A program made the translations under genes and the position numbers. From Calliopsis andreniformis (Eukaryota; Arthropoda; Insecta; Hymenoptera; Andrenidae), in contig NW_027480531.1 in NCBI RefSeq assembly GCF_051401765.1, positions 992,001 to 1,056,000 of the forward strand: a stretch of DNA of 64,000 bases, given 5' to 3'. Under the pieces are notes generated by a model. The model was given only the letters and a program-made list of their open reading frames with translations. It was not told the DNA's origin and did not search any database. Position 1 is the first letter of the stretch. Every line of letters begins with the position of its first letter. Shown here in pieces: positions 25,632 through 38,362 of this stretch.

Positions 25632-27476
25632 TGAGGATTGAAGGTTGAGGATTGAGGATTGAGGATTGAGGATTGAGGATTGAAGATTGAGGATTGGGTA
25701 TTGCGGATTGAACATTGAGGATTGAGGATTGAGGATTGAGGACAGAAGATTGAATATTGATGATTGAAGGTTGAGGATTGAGGATTGATGGTTGTGGATT
25801 GAGGACGAGGACTGAGCGTTGAGTATTGCTGTTTGAGGTCTGAGGATTGAGGATTGAGGATTGAGAATTGAGGATTGAGGATTGAGCATTGAAGATTGAG
25901 GATTGAGGATTGAGGATTGAAGTATGAGGATTGAAGATCGAGGCTTGTGGACTGAGTGTTGAGGGTTGAGTGATGAGAATTGACGTTTGTGGATAGAGAT
26001 TTGAAGATTGCAGGTTGATTATTGAGTATTGAAGCCTGTGAATTGAGGATATTCTATTGAGGATTGAGGATTGACAACTGATTGTTGAGGACTGAGGGCT
26101 GAAGATAGAGGATTCAGGATTGAGGATTCAGGATTGAGGTTTGAGAACTGAGGATTGAGGGTTGAGGATTGAGGACTGAGGATTGAGGATTGAGGATTGA
26201 AGATTTAGGATTGGGTATTGAGGATTGAACATTGAGGATTGAGGATTGAGGATTGAGGATTGAAGATTGAGTATTGAGGATTGAATATTGAAGATTGAGG
26301 ATTTGGGAATGAGGATTGAAGGTTGAGGATTGAGGATTGAGGATTGAAGATGGAGGATTGGGTACTGAGGATTGAAGAATGAGGATTGAGGATTGAGGAT
26401 TGAGTATTGAGGATTGAAGATTGGGTATTGAGGATTGAAGACTGAGGATTGAGCATTGAGTATTGAAGATTGAGGATTTGGGACTGAGGATTGAAGATTG
26501 AGGATTGAGGATTGAGGATTGAGGATTGAGGACTGAGGATTGAGGATTGAAGGTTGAGGATTGGGTATTGAGGATTGAAGAATGAGGATTGAGGATTGAG
26601 GATTGAGGATTGAGGATTGAAGATTGAGTATTGAGGATTGAAGATTGAAGATTGAGGATTTGGGAATGAGGATTGAAGGTTGAGGATTGAGGATTGAGGA
26701 TTGAGGATTCAGGATTGAGGATTGAGGATTGAAGGTTGAGGATTGGGTATTGAGGATTGAAGAATGAGGATTGAGGATTGAGGATTGAGGATTGAGGATT
26801 GAGGATTGAATATTGAGGGTTGAGGATTGAAGATGGACGATTGAGGATTGAGGATTGAGGATTGAGGATCGAGGATTGAGGGTTGAGGATTGAAGATTGA
26901 GTATTGAGCATTGTAGATTGAGGATTGAGGATTGAGGATTGAGGATTGAGGATTGAAGATTGAGTATTGAGGATTGAAGATTAAGATTGAGGATTGAGGA
27001 TTGAGGATTGAGGATTGAAGATTGAGGATTGGGGACTGAGTATTGAGGGTTGAGTGATGAGAATTGATGTTTGTGGATAGAGATCTGAAGATTGCAGATT
27101 GAGTATTGAGTATTGAAAACTGTGAATTGAGGATATTCTATTGAGGATTGAGGATTGACAACTGATTGTTAAGGACTCAGGGCTGAAGATTGAGGATTCA
27201 GGATTGATGATTCAGGATATAGGTTTGAGGACTGAGGATTGAGGATTTGGTATTGGGGATTGAGGATTGAGGATTTGGTATTGGGGATTGAGGATTGAGG
27301 ATTGAGGATTGAATATTGAATATTAATGATTGAAGATTGAGGATTGAGGATTGAAGGTTGTGTGTTGAGGACGAGGTCTGAGGGCTGAGTATAGATGTTT
27401 GAAGTCTGAGGATTGAGGATCGAGGATTGAGAATTGAGGATTGAGGATTGAGGATTGAAGATTGAGGATTCGGTAT
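25632..27476 (+). repeat. Tandem duplication D1677, copy 2, expanded by 168 bp
   Basis: Copy 2 matches copy 1 at +1677 bp through core 26048, then at +1845 bp at core 27132. The extra 168 bp is exactly 24 heptamers. It lies at about 26600-26770, where a stretch containing the ATTTGGGAATGAGG landmark appears a second time, so the gain is an internal re-duplication. After about 27477 the sequence changes to a different neighbourhood. Confidence 0.84.
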
Positions 27477-28789
27477 TGAGGATTGAAGAATGAGGATCGA
27501 GGAGTGAGGACTGAGGATTGAGGATTGCAGATTGAGTATTGAGGATTGAAGATTTAGGATTGAGGATTGAGGGTTGAGGATTGAGGATTGAGGATTGAGG
27601 ATTGAGAATTGAGGATTGAGGATTGAAGATTGAGTATTGAGGATTGAAGGTCGAGGATTGAGTATTGAGGATTGAAGATTGAGGATCGCGGATTGTCGAT
27701 TGAGGATTGAGGATGAGTGCTGAGGGTTGAGGATTGAGGTTTGAGGACTGAGGACTGCGGATTGCGGATTGAGAATTGAGGATTGAGGATTGAGGATTGA
27801 GGATTGAGAATTGAGGATTGAGGATTGAGGATTGAAGATTGAGGATTCGGTATTGAGGATTGAAGATTGAGGATTGCGGATTGTGGATTGAGGATTGAGG
27901 ATGAGTGCTGAGGGTTGAGGATTGAGGTTTGAGGACTGAGAACTGCGGATTGCGGATTGAGAATTGAGGATTGAGGATTGAGGATTGAGGATTGAGAATT
28001 GAGGATTGAGGACTTAGGATTCAGGACTGAGGACTCAGAATTGAGGATTGAGGATTGAAGACTGAGCATTGAGGATTGAAGGTTGAAGATTGAGGATCGA
28101 GGATTGAGGATTGAGGATTGAATATTGAGGATTGGGGACTGAGTGTTGAGGGTTGAGTGATGAGAATTGATGTTTGTGGATAGAGATTTGAAGATTGCAG
28201 ATTGAGTATTGAGGATTGAAAGCTGTGAATTGGTGATATTTTATTGAGGATTGAGGATTGAAGATTGAGGATTGGGTATTGAGGAGTGACGAATTAGGAT
28301 TGAGGATTGAGGAATGAGGATTGAGGATTGCAGATTGAGTATTGAGGATTGAAGATTGAGGATTGAGGATTGAGGATTGAGTATTGAGGATTGAGGACTG
28401 ACGATTGAGGACTGAGGATAGAGGATTGAAGATTGAGTATTGAGGATTGAAGATTGAGGATTGAGGATTGAGGATTGAGGATAGAGGATTGAAGATCGAG
28501 GATTGAGGATTGAGATTGAAGATTGAGTATTGATGATTGAAGATTGAGGATTGAGGGTTGAAGATTGAGTATTGAGGATTGAATATTGAGGATTGAGGAT
28601 TGAGGATTGAAGATTGAGGACTGAGCGTTGAGGGTTGAGTGATGAGAATTGATGTTTGTGGATAGAGATTTGAAGATTGCAGATTGAGTATTGGGTATTG
28701 AAACCTGTGAATTGAGGATATTCTATTGAGGATTGAGGATTGACAACTGATTGTTGAGGCCTGAGGGCTGAAGATTGAGGATTCAGGAT
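27477..28789 (+). repeat. Array segment with copy at about 32.1-33.6 kb
   Basis: From about 28009 to 28780 the segment matches 32807-33580 at an offset of 4798-4799 bp. Both contain a GGACTTAGGATTCAGG landmark, an altered core GATATTTTATTG (28235 and 33034) and a normal core (28717 and 33516). The part from about 27550 to 28000 matches about 32110-32550 at an offset near 4553. The change of offset shows rearrangement between the copies. Confidence 0.75.
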
Positions 28790-30335
28790 TGAGGATTGAG
28801 GATTGAGGATTGAGGATTGAGGATTGAAGGTTGAATATTGATGAATGAAGATTGAGGATTGAGGATTGGGGATTGAGGATTGCGGACGAGGTCTGGGGGC
28901 TGAGTATTGATGTTTGAATTCTGAGGATTGAGGAATGATGGTTGAGAATTGAGGATTGAGGATTGAGGATTGAAGACTGAGGATTCGGTAGTGAGGACTG
29001 AAGAATGAGGATTGAGGAGTGAGGACTGAGGATTGAGGATTGGGTATTCAGGATTGAAGGATGAGGATTGAGGAATGAGGATTGAGGATTGAGGATTGAA
29101 TATTGAGTATTGAGGATTGAAGCCTGACGATTGAGGATTGAGGATTGCGGATTGAGGGTTGACGATGGAGGATTGAAGACTGAGTATTGTGGAATGAAGG
29201 TTGAGGATTGAGGATTGAGGTTTGAGGATTGAAGATTGAGTATTCAGGATTGGAGATTGACGATTGAGGATTGAGGATCGAGGATTGAGGATTGAGTATT
29301 GAAGATTGAGTATTGAGGATAGAAGATTGAGTATTGAGGATTGAAGATTGCGGATTGAGGATTGAGGATTGAGGATTGAGTATTGAGGATAGAAGATTGA
29401 GGACTGGGGACTGAGGATTGGGGATTGAGGATTGAGGATTGATGATTGAGGATTGAGGATTGATGATTGAAGATTGAGGATTGGGTATTGAGGATTCAAG
29501 AATGAGGATTGAGGATTGAGGATTGCGGATTGAGGATTGAGGATTGAAGATTGAGTATTGAGTATAGAAGATTGAGGATTGAGGGTTGAGTATTGAAGAT
29601 TGAGGATTTGGGACTGAGGATTGAAGATTGAGGATTAGGATTGTGGATTGAGGATTGAGGATTGAGGATTGAAGATTGAATATTAATGAATGAAGATTGA
29701 GGATTGAGCATTGAGGGTTGTGGATTGAGGACGAGGACTGAGGGCTGAGTATTGATGTTTGAAGTCTGAGGATTGAGGATTGAGGATTGACGATTGAGGA
29801 TTGAGGATTGAGGATTGAGGACTGAGGATTGAAGATTGAGGATTCGGTATTGAGGATTGAAAAATGAGGATTGAGGAGTGAGGACTGAGGATTGAGGATT
29901 GGAGATTGAGTATTGAGGATTGAAGACTGAGGATTGAGGATTGAGGGTTGAGGATTGAGCATTGAGGATTGAGGATTGAAGATTGAGTATTGAGGATTGA
30001 AGGTTGAGGATTGAGGATTGAGGATTGAGGATTGAGGATTGAAGATTGAGGATTGGGTATTGCGGATTGAACATTGAGGATTGAGGATTGAGGATTGAGG
30101 ACAGAAGATTGAATATTGATGATTGAAGGTTGAGGATTGAGGATTGATGGTTGTGGATTGAGGACGAGGACTGAGCGTTGAGTATTGCTGTTTGAGGTCT
30201 GAGGATTGAGGATTGAGGATTGAGAATTGAGGATTGAGGATTGAGCATTGAAGATTGAGGATTGAAGAATGAGGATTGAGGAGTGAGGACTGAGGATTGA
30301 GGATTGCAGATTGAGTATTGAGGATTGAAGATGGA
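28790..30335 (+). repeat. Tandem duplication D1802, copy 1
   Basis: This segment matches the sequence 1802 bp to the right: GCGGACGAGG at 28882 and 30684, and GGTTGAATAT at 28829 and 30631. It also resembles block X at 13.1-14.2 kb and 22.8-23.9 kb (GCGGACGAGG at 13101 and 22846), so it is a third and diverged relative of that block. No cassette core occurs within it. At about 30335 it passes into sequence related to 33950-34180. Confidence 0.78.
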
Positions 30336-30590
30336 GGATTGAGGATTGAAGGCTGAGGATTGAGGATTGAGGATTGAGGATTGAGGATTGAATATTGAGG
30401 ATTGGGGACTGAGTGTTGAGGGTTCAGTGATGAGAATTGATGTTTGTGGATAGAGATTTGAAGATTGCAGATTGAGTATTGTGTACTGAAAACTGTGAAT
30501 TGTTGATACTCTATCGAGGATTGAGGATTGACAACTGACTGTTGAGGGCTGAGGGCTGAAGATTGAGGATACAGGATTGAGGATTCAGGA
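30336..30590 (+). repeat. Linker with altered cassette core GATACTCTATCG
   Basis: The cassette at 30505 has a changed core, GATACTCTATCG, and GGTTCAGTGATG upstream. The same altered cassette is found at 34103, an offset of 3598 bp, with matching flanks. The shared double change identifies the two as copies of one event. Confidence 0.75.
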
Positions 30591-32110
30591 TTGAGGATTG
30601 AGGATTGAGGATTGAGGATTGAGGATTGAAGGTTGAATATTGATGAATGAAGATTGAGGATTGAGGATTGAGGATTGAGGATTGCGGACGAGGTCTGGGG
30701 GCTGAGTATTGATGTTTCAATTCTGAGGATTGAGGAATGATGGTTGAGAATTGAGGATTGAGGATTGAGGATTGAAGACTGAGGATTCGGTAGTGAGGAC
30801 TGAAGAATGAGGATTGAGGAGTGAGGACTGAGAATTGAGGATTGGGTATTGAGGATTGAAGAATGAGGATTGAGGAATGAGGATTGAGGATTGAGGATTG
30901 AATATTGAGTATTGAGGATTGAAGCCTGACGATTGAGGATTGAGGATTGCGGATTGAGGGTTGAGGATGGAGGATTGAAGACTGAGTATTGTGGAATGAA
31001 GGTTGAGGATTGAGGATTGAGGTTTGAGGATTGAAGATTGAGTATTCAGGATTGGAGATTGACGATTGAGGATTGAGGATCGAGGATTGAGGATTGAGTA
31101 TTGAAGATTGAGTATTGAGGATAGAAGATTGAGTATTGAGGATTGAAGATTGCGGATTGAGGATTGAGGATTGAGGATTGAGTATTGAGGATAGAAGATT
31201 GAGGACTGGGGACTGAGGATTGGGGATTGAGGATTGAGGATTGATGATTTAGGATTGAGGATTGATGATTGAAGATTGAGGATTGGGTATTGAGGATTGA
31301 AGAATGAGGATTGAGGATTGAGGATTGCGGATTGAGGATTGAGGATTGAAGATTGAGTATTGAGTATAGAAGATTGAGGATTGAGGGTTGAGTATTGAAG
31401 ATTGAGGATTTGGGACTGAGGATTGAAGATTGAGGATTAGGATTGTGGATTGAGGATTGAGGATTGAGGATTGAAGATTGAATATTAATGATTGAAGATT
31501 GAGGATTGAGCATTGAGGGTTGTGGATTGAGGACGAGGACTGAGGGCTGAGTATTGATGTTTGAAGTCTGAGGATTGAGGATTGAGGATTGACGATTGAG
31601 GATTGAGGATTGAGGATTGAGGACTGAGGATTGAAGATTGAGGATTCGGTATTGAGGATTGAAAAATGAGGATTGAGGAGTGAGGACTGAGGATTGAGGA
31701 TTGGAGATTGAGTATTGAGGATTGAAGACTGAGGATTGAGGATTGAGGGTTGAAGATTGAGTATTGAGGATTGAAGGTTGAGGATTGAGGATTGAGGATT
31801 GAGGATTGAGGATTGAAGATTGAGGATTGGGTATTGCGGATTGAACATTGAGGATTGAGGATTGAGGATTGAGGACAGAAGATTGAATATTGATGATTGA
31901 AGGTTGAGGATTGAGGATTGATGGTTGTGGATTGAGGACGAGGACTGAGCGTTGAGTATTGCTGTTTGAGGTCTGAGGATTGAGGATTGAGGATTGAGAA
32001 TTGAGGATTGAGGATTGAGCATTGAAGATTGAGGATTGAAGAATGAGGATTGAGGAGTGAGGACTGAGGATTGAGGATTGCAGATTGAGTATTGAGGATT
32101 GAAGATTGAG
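30591..32110 (+). repeat. Tandem duplication D1802, copy 2
   Basis: Copy 2 matches copy 1 at +1802 bp until about 31740, then at +1774 bp (TTGAGCATTGAAG at 30241 and 32015). The 28-bp loss is exactly four heptamers. Otherwise the copies differ by scattered single bases. Confidence 0.78.
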
Positions 32111-33580
32111 GATTGAGGATTGAGGGTTGAGGATTGAGGATTGAGGATTGAGGATTGAGAATTGAGGATTGAGGATTGAAGATTGAGTATTGAGGATTGA
32201 AGGTCGAGGATTGAGTATTGAGGATTGAAGATTGAGGATTGCGGATTGTCGATTGAGGATTGAGGATGAGTGCTGAGGGTTGAGGATTGAGGTTTGAGGA
32301 CTGAGGACTGCGGTTTGCGGATTGAGAATTGAGGATTGAGGATTGAGGATTGAGGATTGAGAATTGAGGATTGAGGATTGAGGATTGAAGATTGAGGATT
32401 CGGTATTGAGGATTGAAGAATGAGGATTGAGGAGTGAGGACTGAGGATTGAGGATTGCAGATTGAGTATTGAGGACTGAAGCCTGACGATTGAGGATTGA
32501 GGATTGAGGATTGAGGGTTGAGGATGGAGGATTGAAGACTGAGTATTGAGGAATGAAGGTTGAGGATTGAGGATTGAGGATTGAGGATTGAGTATTGAAG
32601 ATTGAGCATTGGGGACTGAGTGTTGAAAGTTGAGTGATGAGAATTGATGTTTGTGGATAGAGATCTGAAGATTGCAGATTGAGTATTGAGTATTGAAAAC
32701 AGTGAATTGGTGATATTCTATTGAGGATTGAGGATTGACAACTGACTGTTGAGGACTGAGGGCTGAAGATTGTGGATTCAGGATTGAGGATTCAGGATTG
32801 ATGTTTGAGGACTTAGGATTCAGGACCGAGGACTCAGAATTGAGGATTGAGGATGGAAGACTGAGCATTGAGGATTGAAGGTTGAAGATTGAGGATCCAG
32901 GATTGAGGATTGAGGATTGAATATTGAGGATTGGGGACTGAGTGTTGAGGGTTGAGTGATGAGAGTTGATGTTTGTGGATAGAGATTTGAAGATTGCAGA
33001 TTGAGTATTGAGGATTGAAAGCTGTGAATTGGTGATATTTTATTGAGGATTGAGGATTGAAGATTGAGGATTGGGTATTGAGGAGTGACGAATTAGGATT
33101 GAGGATTGAGGAATGAGGATTGAGGATTGCAGATTGAGTATTGAGGATTGAAGATTGAGGATTGAGGATTGAGGATTGAGGATTGAGGATTGAGGACTGA
33201 CGATTGAGGACTGAGGATAGAGGATTGAAGATTGAGTATTGAGGATTGAAGATTGAGGATTGAGGATTGAGGATTGAGGATAGAGGATTGAAGATCGAGG
33301 ATTGAGGATTGAGATTGAAGATTGAGTATTGATGATTGAAGATTGAGGATTGAGGGTTGAAGATTGAGTATTGAGGATTGAATATTGAGGATTGAGGATT
33401 GAGGATTGAAGATTGAGGACTGAGCGTTGAGGGTTGAGTGATGAGAATTGATGTTTGTGGATAGAGATTTGAAGATTGCAGATTGAGTATTGGGTATTGA
33501 AACCTGTGAATTGAGGATATTCTATTGAGGATTGAGGATTGACAACTGATTGTTGAGGACTGAGGGCTGAAGGTAGAGGA
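32111..33580 (+). repeat. Second copy of the 27.55-28.78 kb segment
   Basis: It contains cores at 32712, 33034 (altered, GATATTTTATTG) and 33516. The last two lie 4799 bp from 28235 and 28717. The left part matches about 27550-28000 at a different offset (near 4553), so the two copies differ in length between those points. Confidence 0.75.
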
Positions 33581-36193
33581 TTCAGGATTGAGGACTCAGA
33601 ATTGTGTTTTGAGGACTGAGGATTGAGGATTGAAGATTGAGTATTGGGGATTGAGTATTGAGAATTGGGGATTCAGGATTGAGAATTGAGGAATGAGGAT
33701 GAGGGCTGAGGGTTGAGGATTGAGGTTTCAGGCCTGAGGACTGAGGATTGAGGATTGAGAATGGAGGATTGAGGATTGAGGATTTTAGATTGAGGATTGG
33801 GTATTGAGGATTGAAGAATGAGGATTGAGGATTGAGGATTGAGGATTGAGGATTGAAGACTGAGTATTGAGGATTGAAGATTGACGATTGAGGATTGAGG
33901 ATTGAGGATTGAGAATTGAGGATTGAGGATTGAAGGTTGAGCATTGAGGATTGAAGGCTGAGGATTGAGGATTGAGGATTGAGGATTGAATATTGAGGAT
34001 TGGGGACTGAGTGTTGAGGGTTCAGTGATGAGAATTGATGTTTGTGGATAGAGATTTGAAGATTGCAGATTGAGTATTGTGTATTGAAAACTGTGAATTG
34101 TTGATACTCTATCGAGGATTGAGGATTGACAACTGACTGTTGAGGGCTGAGGGCTGAAGATTGAGGATTCAGGATTGAGGATTCAGGATTGAGGATTGAG
34201 GATTGAGGATTGAGGATTGAGGATTGAAGGTTGAATATTGATGAATGAAGATTGAGGTATGAGGATTGAGGTTTGTGGATTGAGGACGAGGACTGAGGGC
34301 TGGGTATTGATGCTTGAGGTCTGAGGATTGAGGATAGAGGGTGGCGAATTGAGGATTGAGGACTGAGGATTGAAGATTGAGGATTGGGTATTGAGGATTG
34401 AAGAATGAGGATTGAGGATTGAGGATTGAGGAAGTGAATTGAAGATTGAGTATTGAGGATTGAAGATTGAGGATTGAGGATTTAGGTTTGAGGATTGAGG
34501 ATTGAAGATTGAGTATTGAGGATTGAATGTTGAGGATTGAGGATTGAGGACTGAGGATTGAGGATTGAAGGTTGAGGATTGAGGATTGAGCATTGAGGAT
34601 TGCAGATTGAGTATTGAGGAATGAAGATTGAGGATTGAGGATTGAGGATTGAGGATTGAGGATTGAGGATTGAGAATTGAGGATTGAGTATTGAGGATTG
34701 AAGATTGAGGATTGGGTATTGAGGATTGAAGGGTGAGGATTGAGGATTGAGGATTGAGGATTGAGGATTGTAGACTGAGTATTGAGGATTGAAGATTGAC
34801 GATTGAGGATTGAGAATTGAGGATTGAGAATTGAGGATTGAGGATTGAAGATTGAGCATTGAGGATTGAAGGTTGAGGATTCAGGATTGAGGATTGAGGA
34901 TTGAGGATAGAGGATTGAGGATTGTGAATTGAAGATTGAGTATTGAGCAGTGAAGATCGAGGAATGAGGATTTAGGATTGAGGATTGAGGATTGTGGATT
35001 GAGAATTGAGGATTTGGGATTGAAAATTGAATATTGATGGTTGAAGATTGAGGATTGAGGTTTGGGGGTTGTGGATTGAGGACGAGGACTGAGGGTTGAA
35101 AATTGATGTTTGATGTCTGAGGATTGAGGATCGAGGTTTGAGAATTGAGGTTTGGGGATTGAGGATTGAAGATTGAGGATTGGGTATTGAGGAGTGAAGA
35201 ATGAGGATTCAGGATTGAGGATTGAGGATTGAGGATTGCAGATTGAGTATTGAGGAATGAAGATTGAGGATTGAGGATTGAGGATTGAGGATTGAGTGAT
35301 GAGGATTGTGGATTGAAGATTGAGTATTGAGGATTGAAGATAGAGGATTGAGGATTGAGGATTGAGGATTGAGGATTGAAGATTGAATATTGATGATTGA
35401 AAATTGAGGATTGAGGATTGAGGGTTGTGGATTGAGGACGAGGACTGAGGGTTGAATATTGATGTTTGAGGTCAGAGGATTGAGGATTGAGGATTGAGAA
35501 TTGAGGATTGAGGACTGAGGATTGAAGATTGAGGATTGGGTGTTGAGGATTGAAGAATGAGTATTGAGGATTGAGGATTGAGGGTTGAGGATTGCAGATT
35601 GAGTATTGAGGATTGAAGATTGAGGATTGAGGATTGAGGATTGAGGATCGAGGATTGAGGATTGAGGATTGAAGATTGAGTATTGAGGGTTGAGGTTTGA
35701 GGATTGAGGACGAGGACTGGCGGTTGAGGATTGAGGTTTGAGGGTTGAGGATTGAGGACTGAGGACTGAGGTTTGAGGATTGAGGACTGAGCATTCAGGA
35801 TTAAAGATTGAGTACTGGGGATTGGGGATTAAAGATTGAGGATTGAGGATTGAAGTTTGGGGATTGAGGATCTATGATTGGAGATAGATTATTGACGATT
35901 GAAGATTGAGGATTGAGGATTGAGGATTGAGAATTGAGAATTGAGGATGAGGAGTGAGGGTTGAGGACTGAGGTTTGAGGAACGAGGATTGAGGATTGAG
36001 GATTGAGGATTGAGGATTGAGGATTGAGGATTGAAGATTGAGTATTGAGGATTGAATATAGAGGATTGAGGATTGATGGTTGAGTATTGAGGATTGAGGA
36101 TTGAGGATTGAAGATTGAGTATTGAGGATTGAAGACTTAGGATTGAGGATTGAAGATTGAGTATTGAGGATTGAGGGTTGAGGATTGAGGATA
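33581..36193 (+). repeat. Cassette-poor heptamer array
   Basis: After the cassette at 34103 no GATATT-type core was seen until 36820, about 2.7 kb, the longest such gap in the window. Cassette C copies are still present, for instance near 34280, 35080 and 35440. The sequence looks more diverged and less clearly duplicated than its neighbours. It contains the long minus-strand open stretch 34169-35794 because few stop-making variants fall in that frame. I see no gene-like signal. Confidence 0.7.
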
Positions 36194-38362
36194 GAGGATT
36201 GGGGATTTGGGATTGAGGATTGAGGATTGAGGATTGAGGATTGAGGATTGAGGATTGAGGATTGAGTATTGAATGTTGAGTATTGAGGATTGAAGGTTGA
36301 GGATTGAGGATTGAGGATTGAGGATTGAGGATTGAGAATCGAGGATTGAGGATTGAGGATTGAAGCTTGAGGACTGGGTTTCGAGGAGTGACGAATTAGG
36401 ATTGAGGATTGAGGATTGAGGATTGAGGATTGCGGATTGAGTATTGAGGATTGAAGATTGAGGATTGAGGATTGAGGATTGAGGATTGAGGACTGAGGAT
36501 TGAGGATTGAGGATTGAAGATTGACTATTGAGTATTGAAGATTGAGGATTGAGGATTGAGGATTGAGGATTGAGGATAGAGGATTGAAGATTGAGGATTG
36601 GGGATTGAGGATTGACGATTGAGGATTGAGTGTTGAGGATTGAGAATTGAGGACTCAGGATTGAAGATTGAGTATTGAGGATTCAAGATTGAGGATTGAG
36701 GATTGAGGATTGAAGATTGTGGACTGAGTGTTGAGGGTTGAGTGATGAGAATTAATGTTTGTGGCTTGAGATTTGAAGATTGAAGAATGGGGATTGAGTA
36801 TTGAAAACTGTGAATTGAGGATATTCTATTGAGGATTGAGGATTGACAATTGATTGTTGAGGTCTGAGGACTGAAGTTTGCGGATTCAGGATTGAGGATT
36901 CGTGATTGAGGTTTCAGGGCTGATGATTGAGGGTTGAGGATTGAGGATTGAGGATTGAGGATTGAGTATTGAGGATTGAGGATTGAGGATTGATGGGTGA
37001 GGATTGAGGATTGAGAATTGAGGATTGAGGATTGAGGATTGAAGATTGAGGATTGAGGATTGAGTATTGAGGATTGAGAATAGAGGATAGAAGATTGAGG
37101 ATTGGGGTTTGAGGACTGACGATTGAGGATTGAGTATTGAGGATTGAGGATTGAGGATTGAGTATTGAGTATTGAGGATTGCGGATTGAGGATTGAACAT
37201 TGATTACTGAGTGTTGAAGGTTGAGTGATGAGAATTGATGTTTGTCGATAGAGATTTGAAGATTGCAGATTGAGCATTGAGTATTGAAAGCTGTGAATTG
37301 AGGATATTCTATTGAGCACTGAGGATTGACAACCGATTGTTGAGGACTGAAGGCTGAAGTTTGAGGATTCAGGACTGAGTACTCAGAATTGAGGTTTGAG
37401 GACTGAGGATTGAGGATTAAAGATTGAGTATTGAGGATTGAAGATTGAGGATTAAGGATTGAGTATCGAGGATTGAGGGTTGAGGATGAGGGCTGAGGGT
37501 TGAGGATTGAGGTTTGAGGACTGAGGACTGAGGATTGAGGATTGAGAATTGAGGATTGAGGATTGAGGATTGAAGATTCAGAATTGGGTATTGAGGATTC
37601 AAGAATGAGGATAGAGGATTGAGGAATGAGGACTGAGGATTGAAGATTGAGTATTGAGGATTGAAGACTGACGATTGAGGATTGAGAATTGAGGATTGAG
37701 TATTGAGAATTGAGGATTGCAGATTGAGCATTGAGGATTGAAGTTTGAGGATTGACGATCGAGGATTGAGGATTGAGGATTGAATATTGAGGATTGGGGA
37801 CTGAGTGTTGAGGGTTTAGCGATGAGAATTGATGTTTGTGGATAGAGGTTTGAAGATTGCAGATTGCGTATTGAGTATTGAAAACTGTGGATTGAGGATA
37901 TTCTGTTGAGGATTGAGGATTGACAACTGATTGTTGTGGACTGAGGGCTGAATGTTGAGGATTCAGGACTGAGGACTCGGAATTGAGAATTGAGGACTGA
38001 GGATTGAGGATTAAAGATTGAGTATTGATGATTGAAGATTGAGGATTGAGGATAGAGGATTGAGGATTGAGGTTTGAGGATTGAGGATTGAATGTTGAGT
38101 ATTGAGTATTGAAGATTGAGGATTGGGGATTGAGGATTGAGGATTGAGGATTGAAGATTGAGGATTGAGGATTGAAGATTGAGGATCGGGAATTGAGGAT
38201 GGACAATTGATTGTTGAGGACTGAGGGCTGAAGGTTGAGGATTCAGGATTGAGGATTCGGTATTGAGGTTTCAGGACTGAGGATTGAGGGTTGAGGATTG
38301 AGGATTGAGGATTGAGGATTTGGGATTGAGGATTGAGGATTGATGATTGAGGATTGAGGATT
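36194..38362 (+). repeat. Tandem duplication D2169, copy 1
   Basis: This is a 2169-bp unit with cores at 36820 (A-prime), 37303 and 37897. Every landmark I compared recurs at +2169 bp: cores, GGGGATTTGG at 36201 and 38370, and all open-frame ends. I saw no difference between the copies inside the unit. The left junction is near 36194, where the preceding bases stop matching. Confidence 0.92.
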
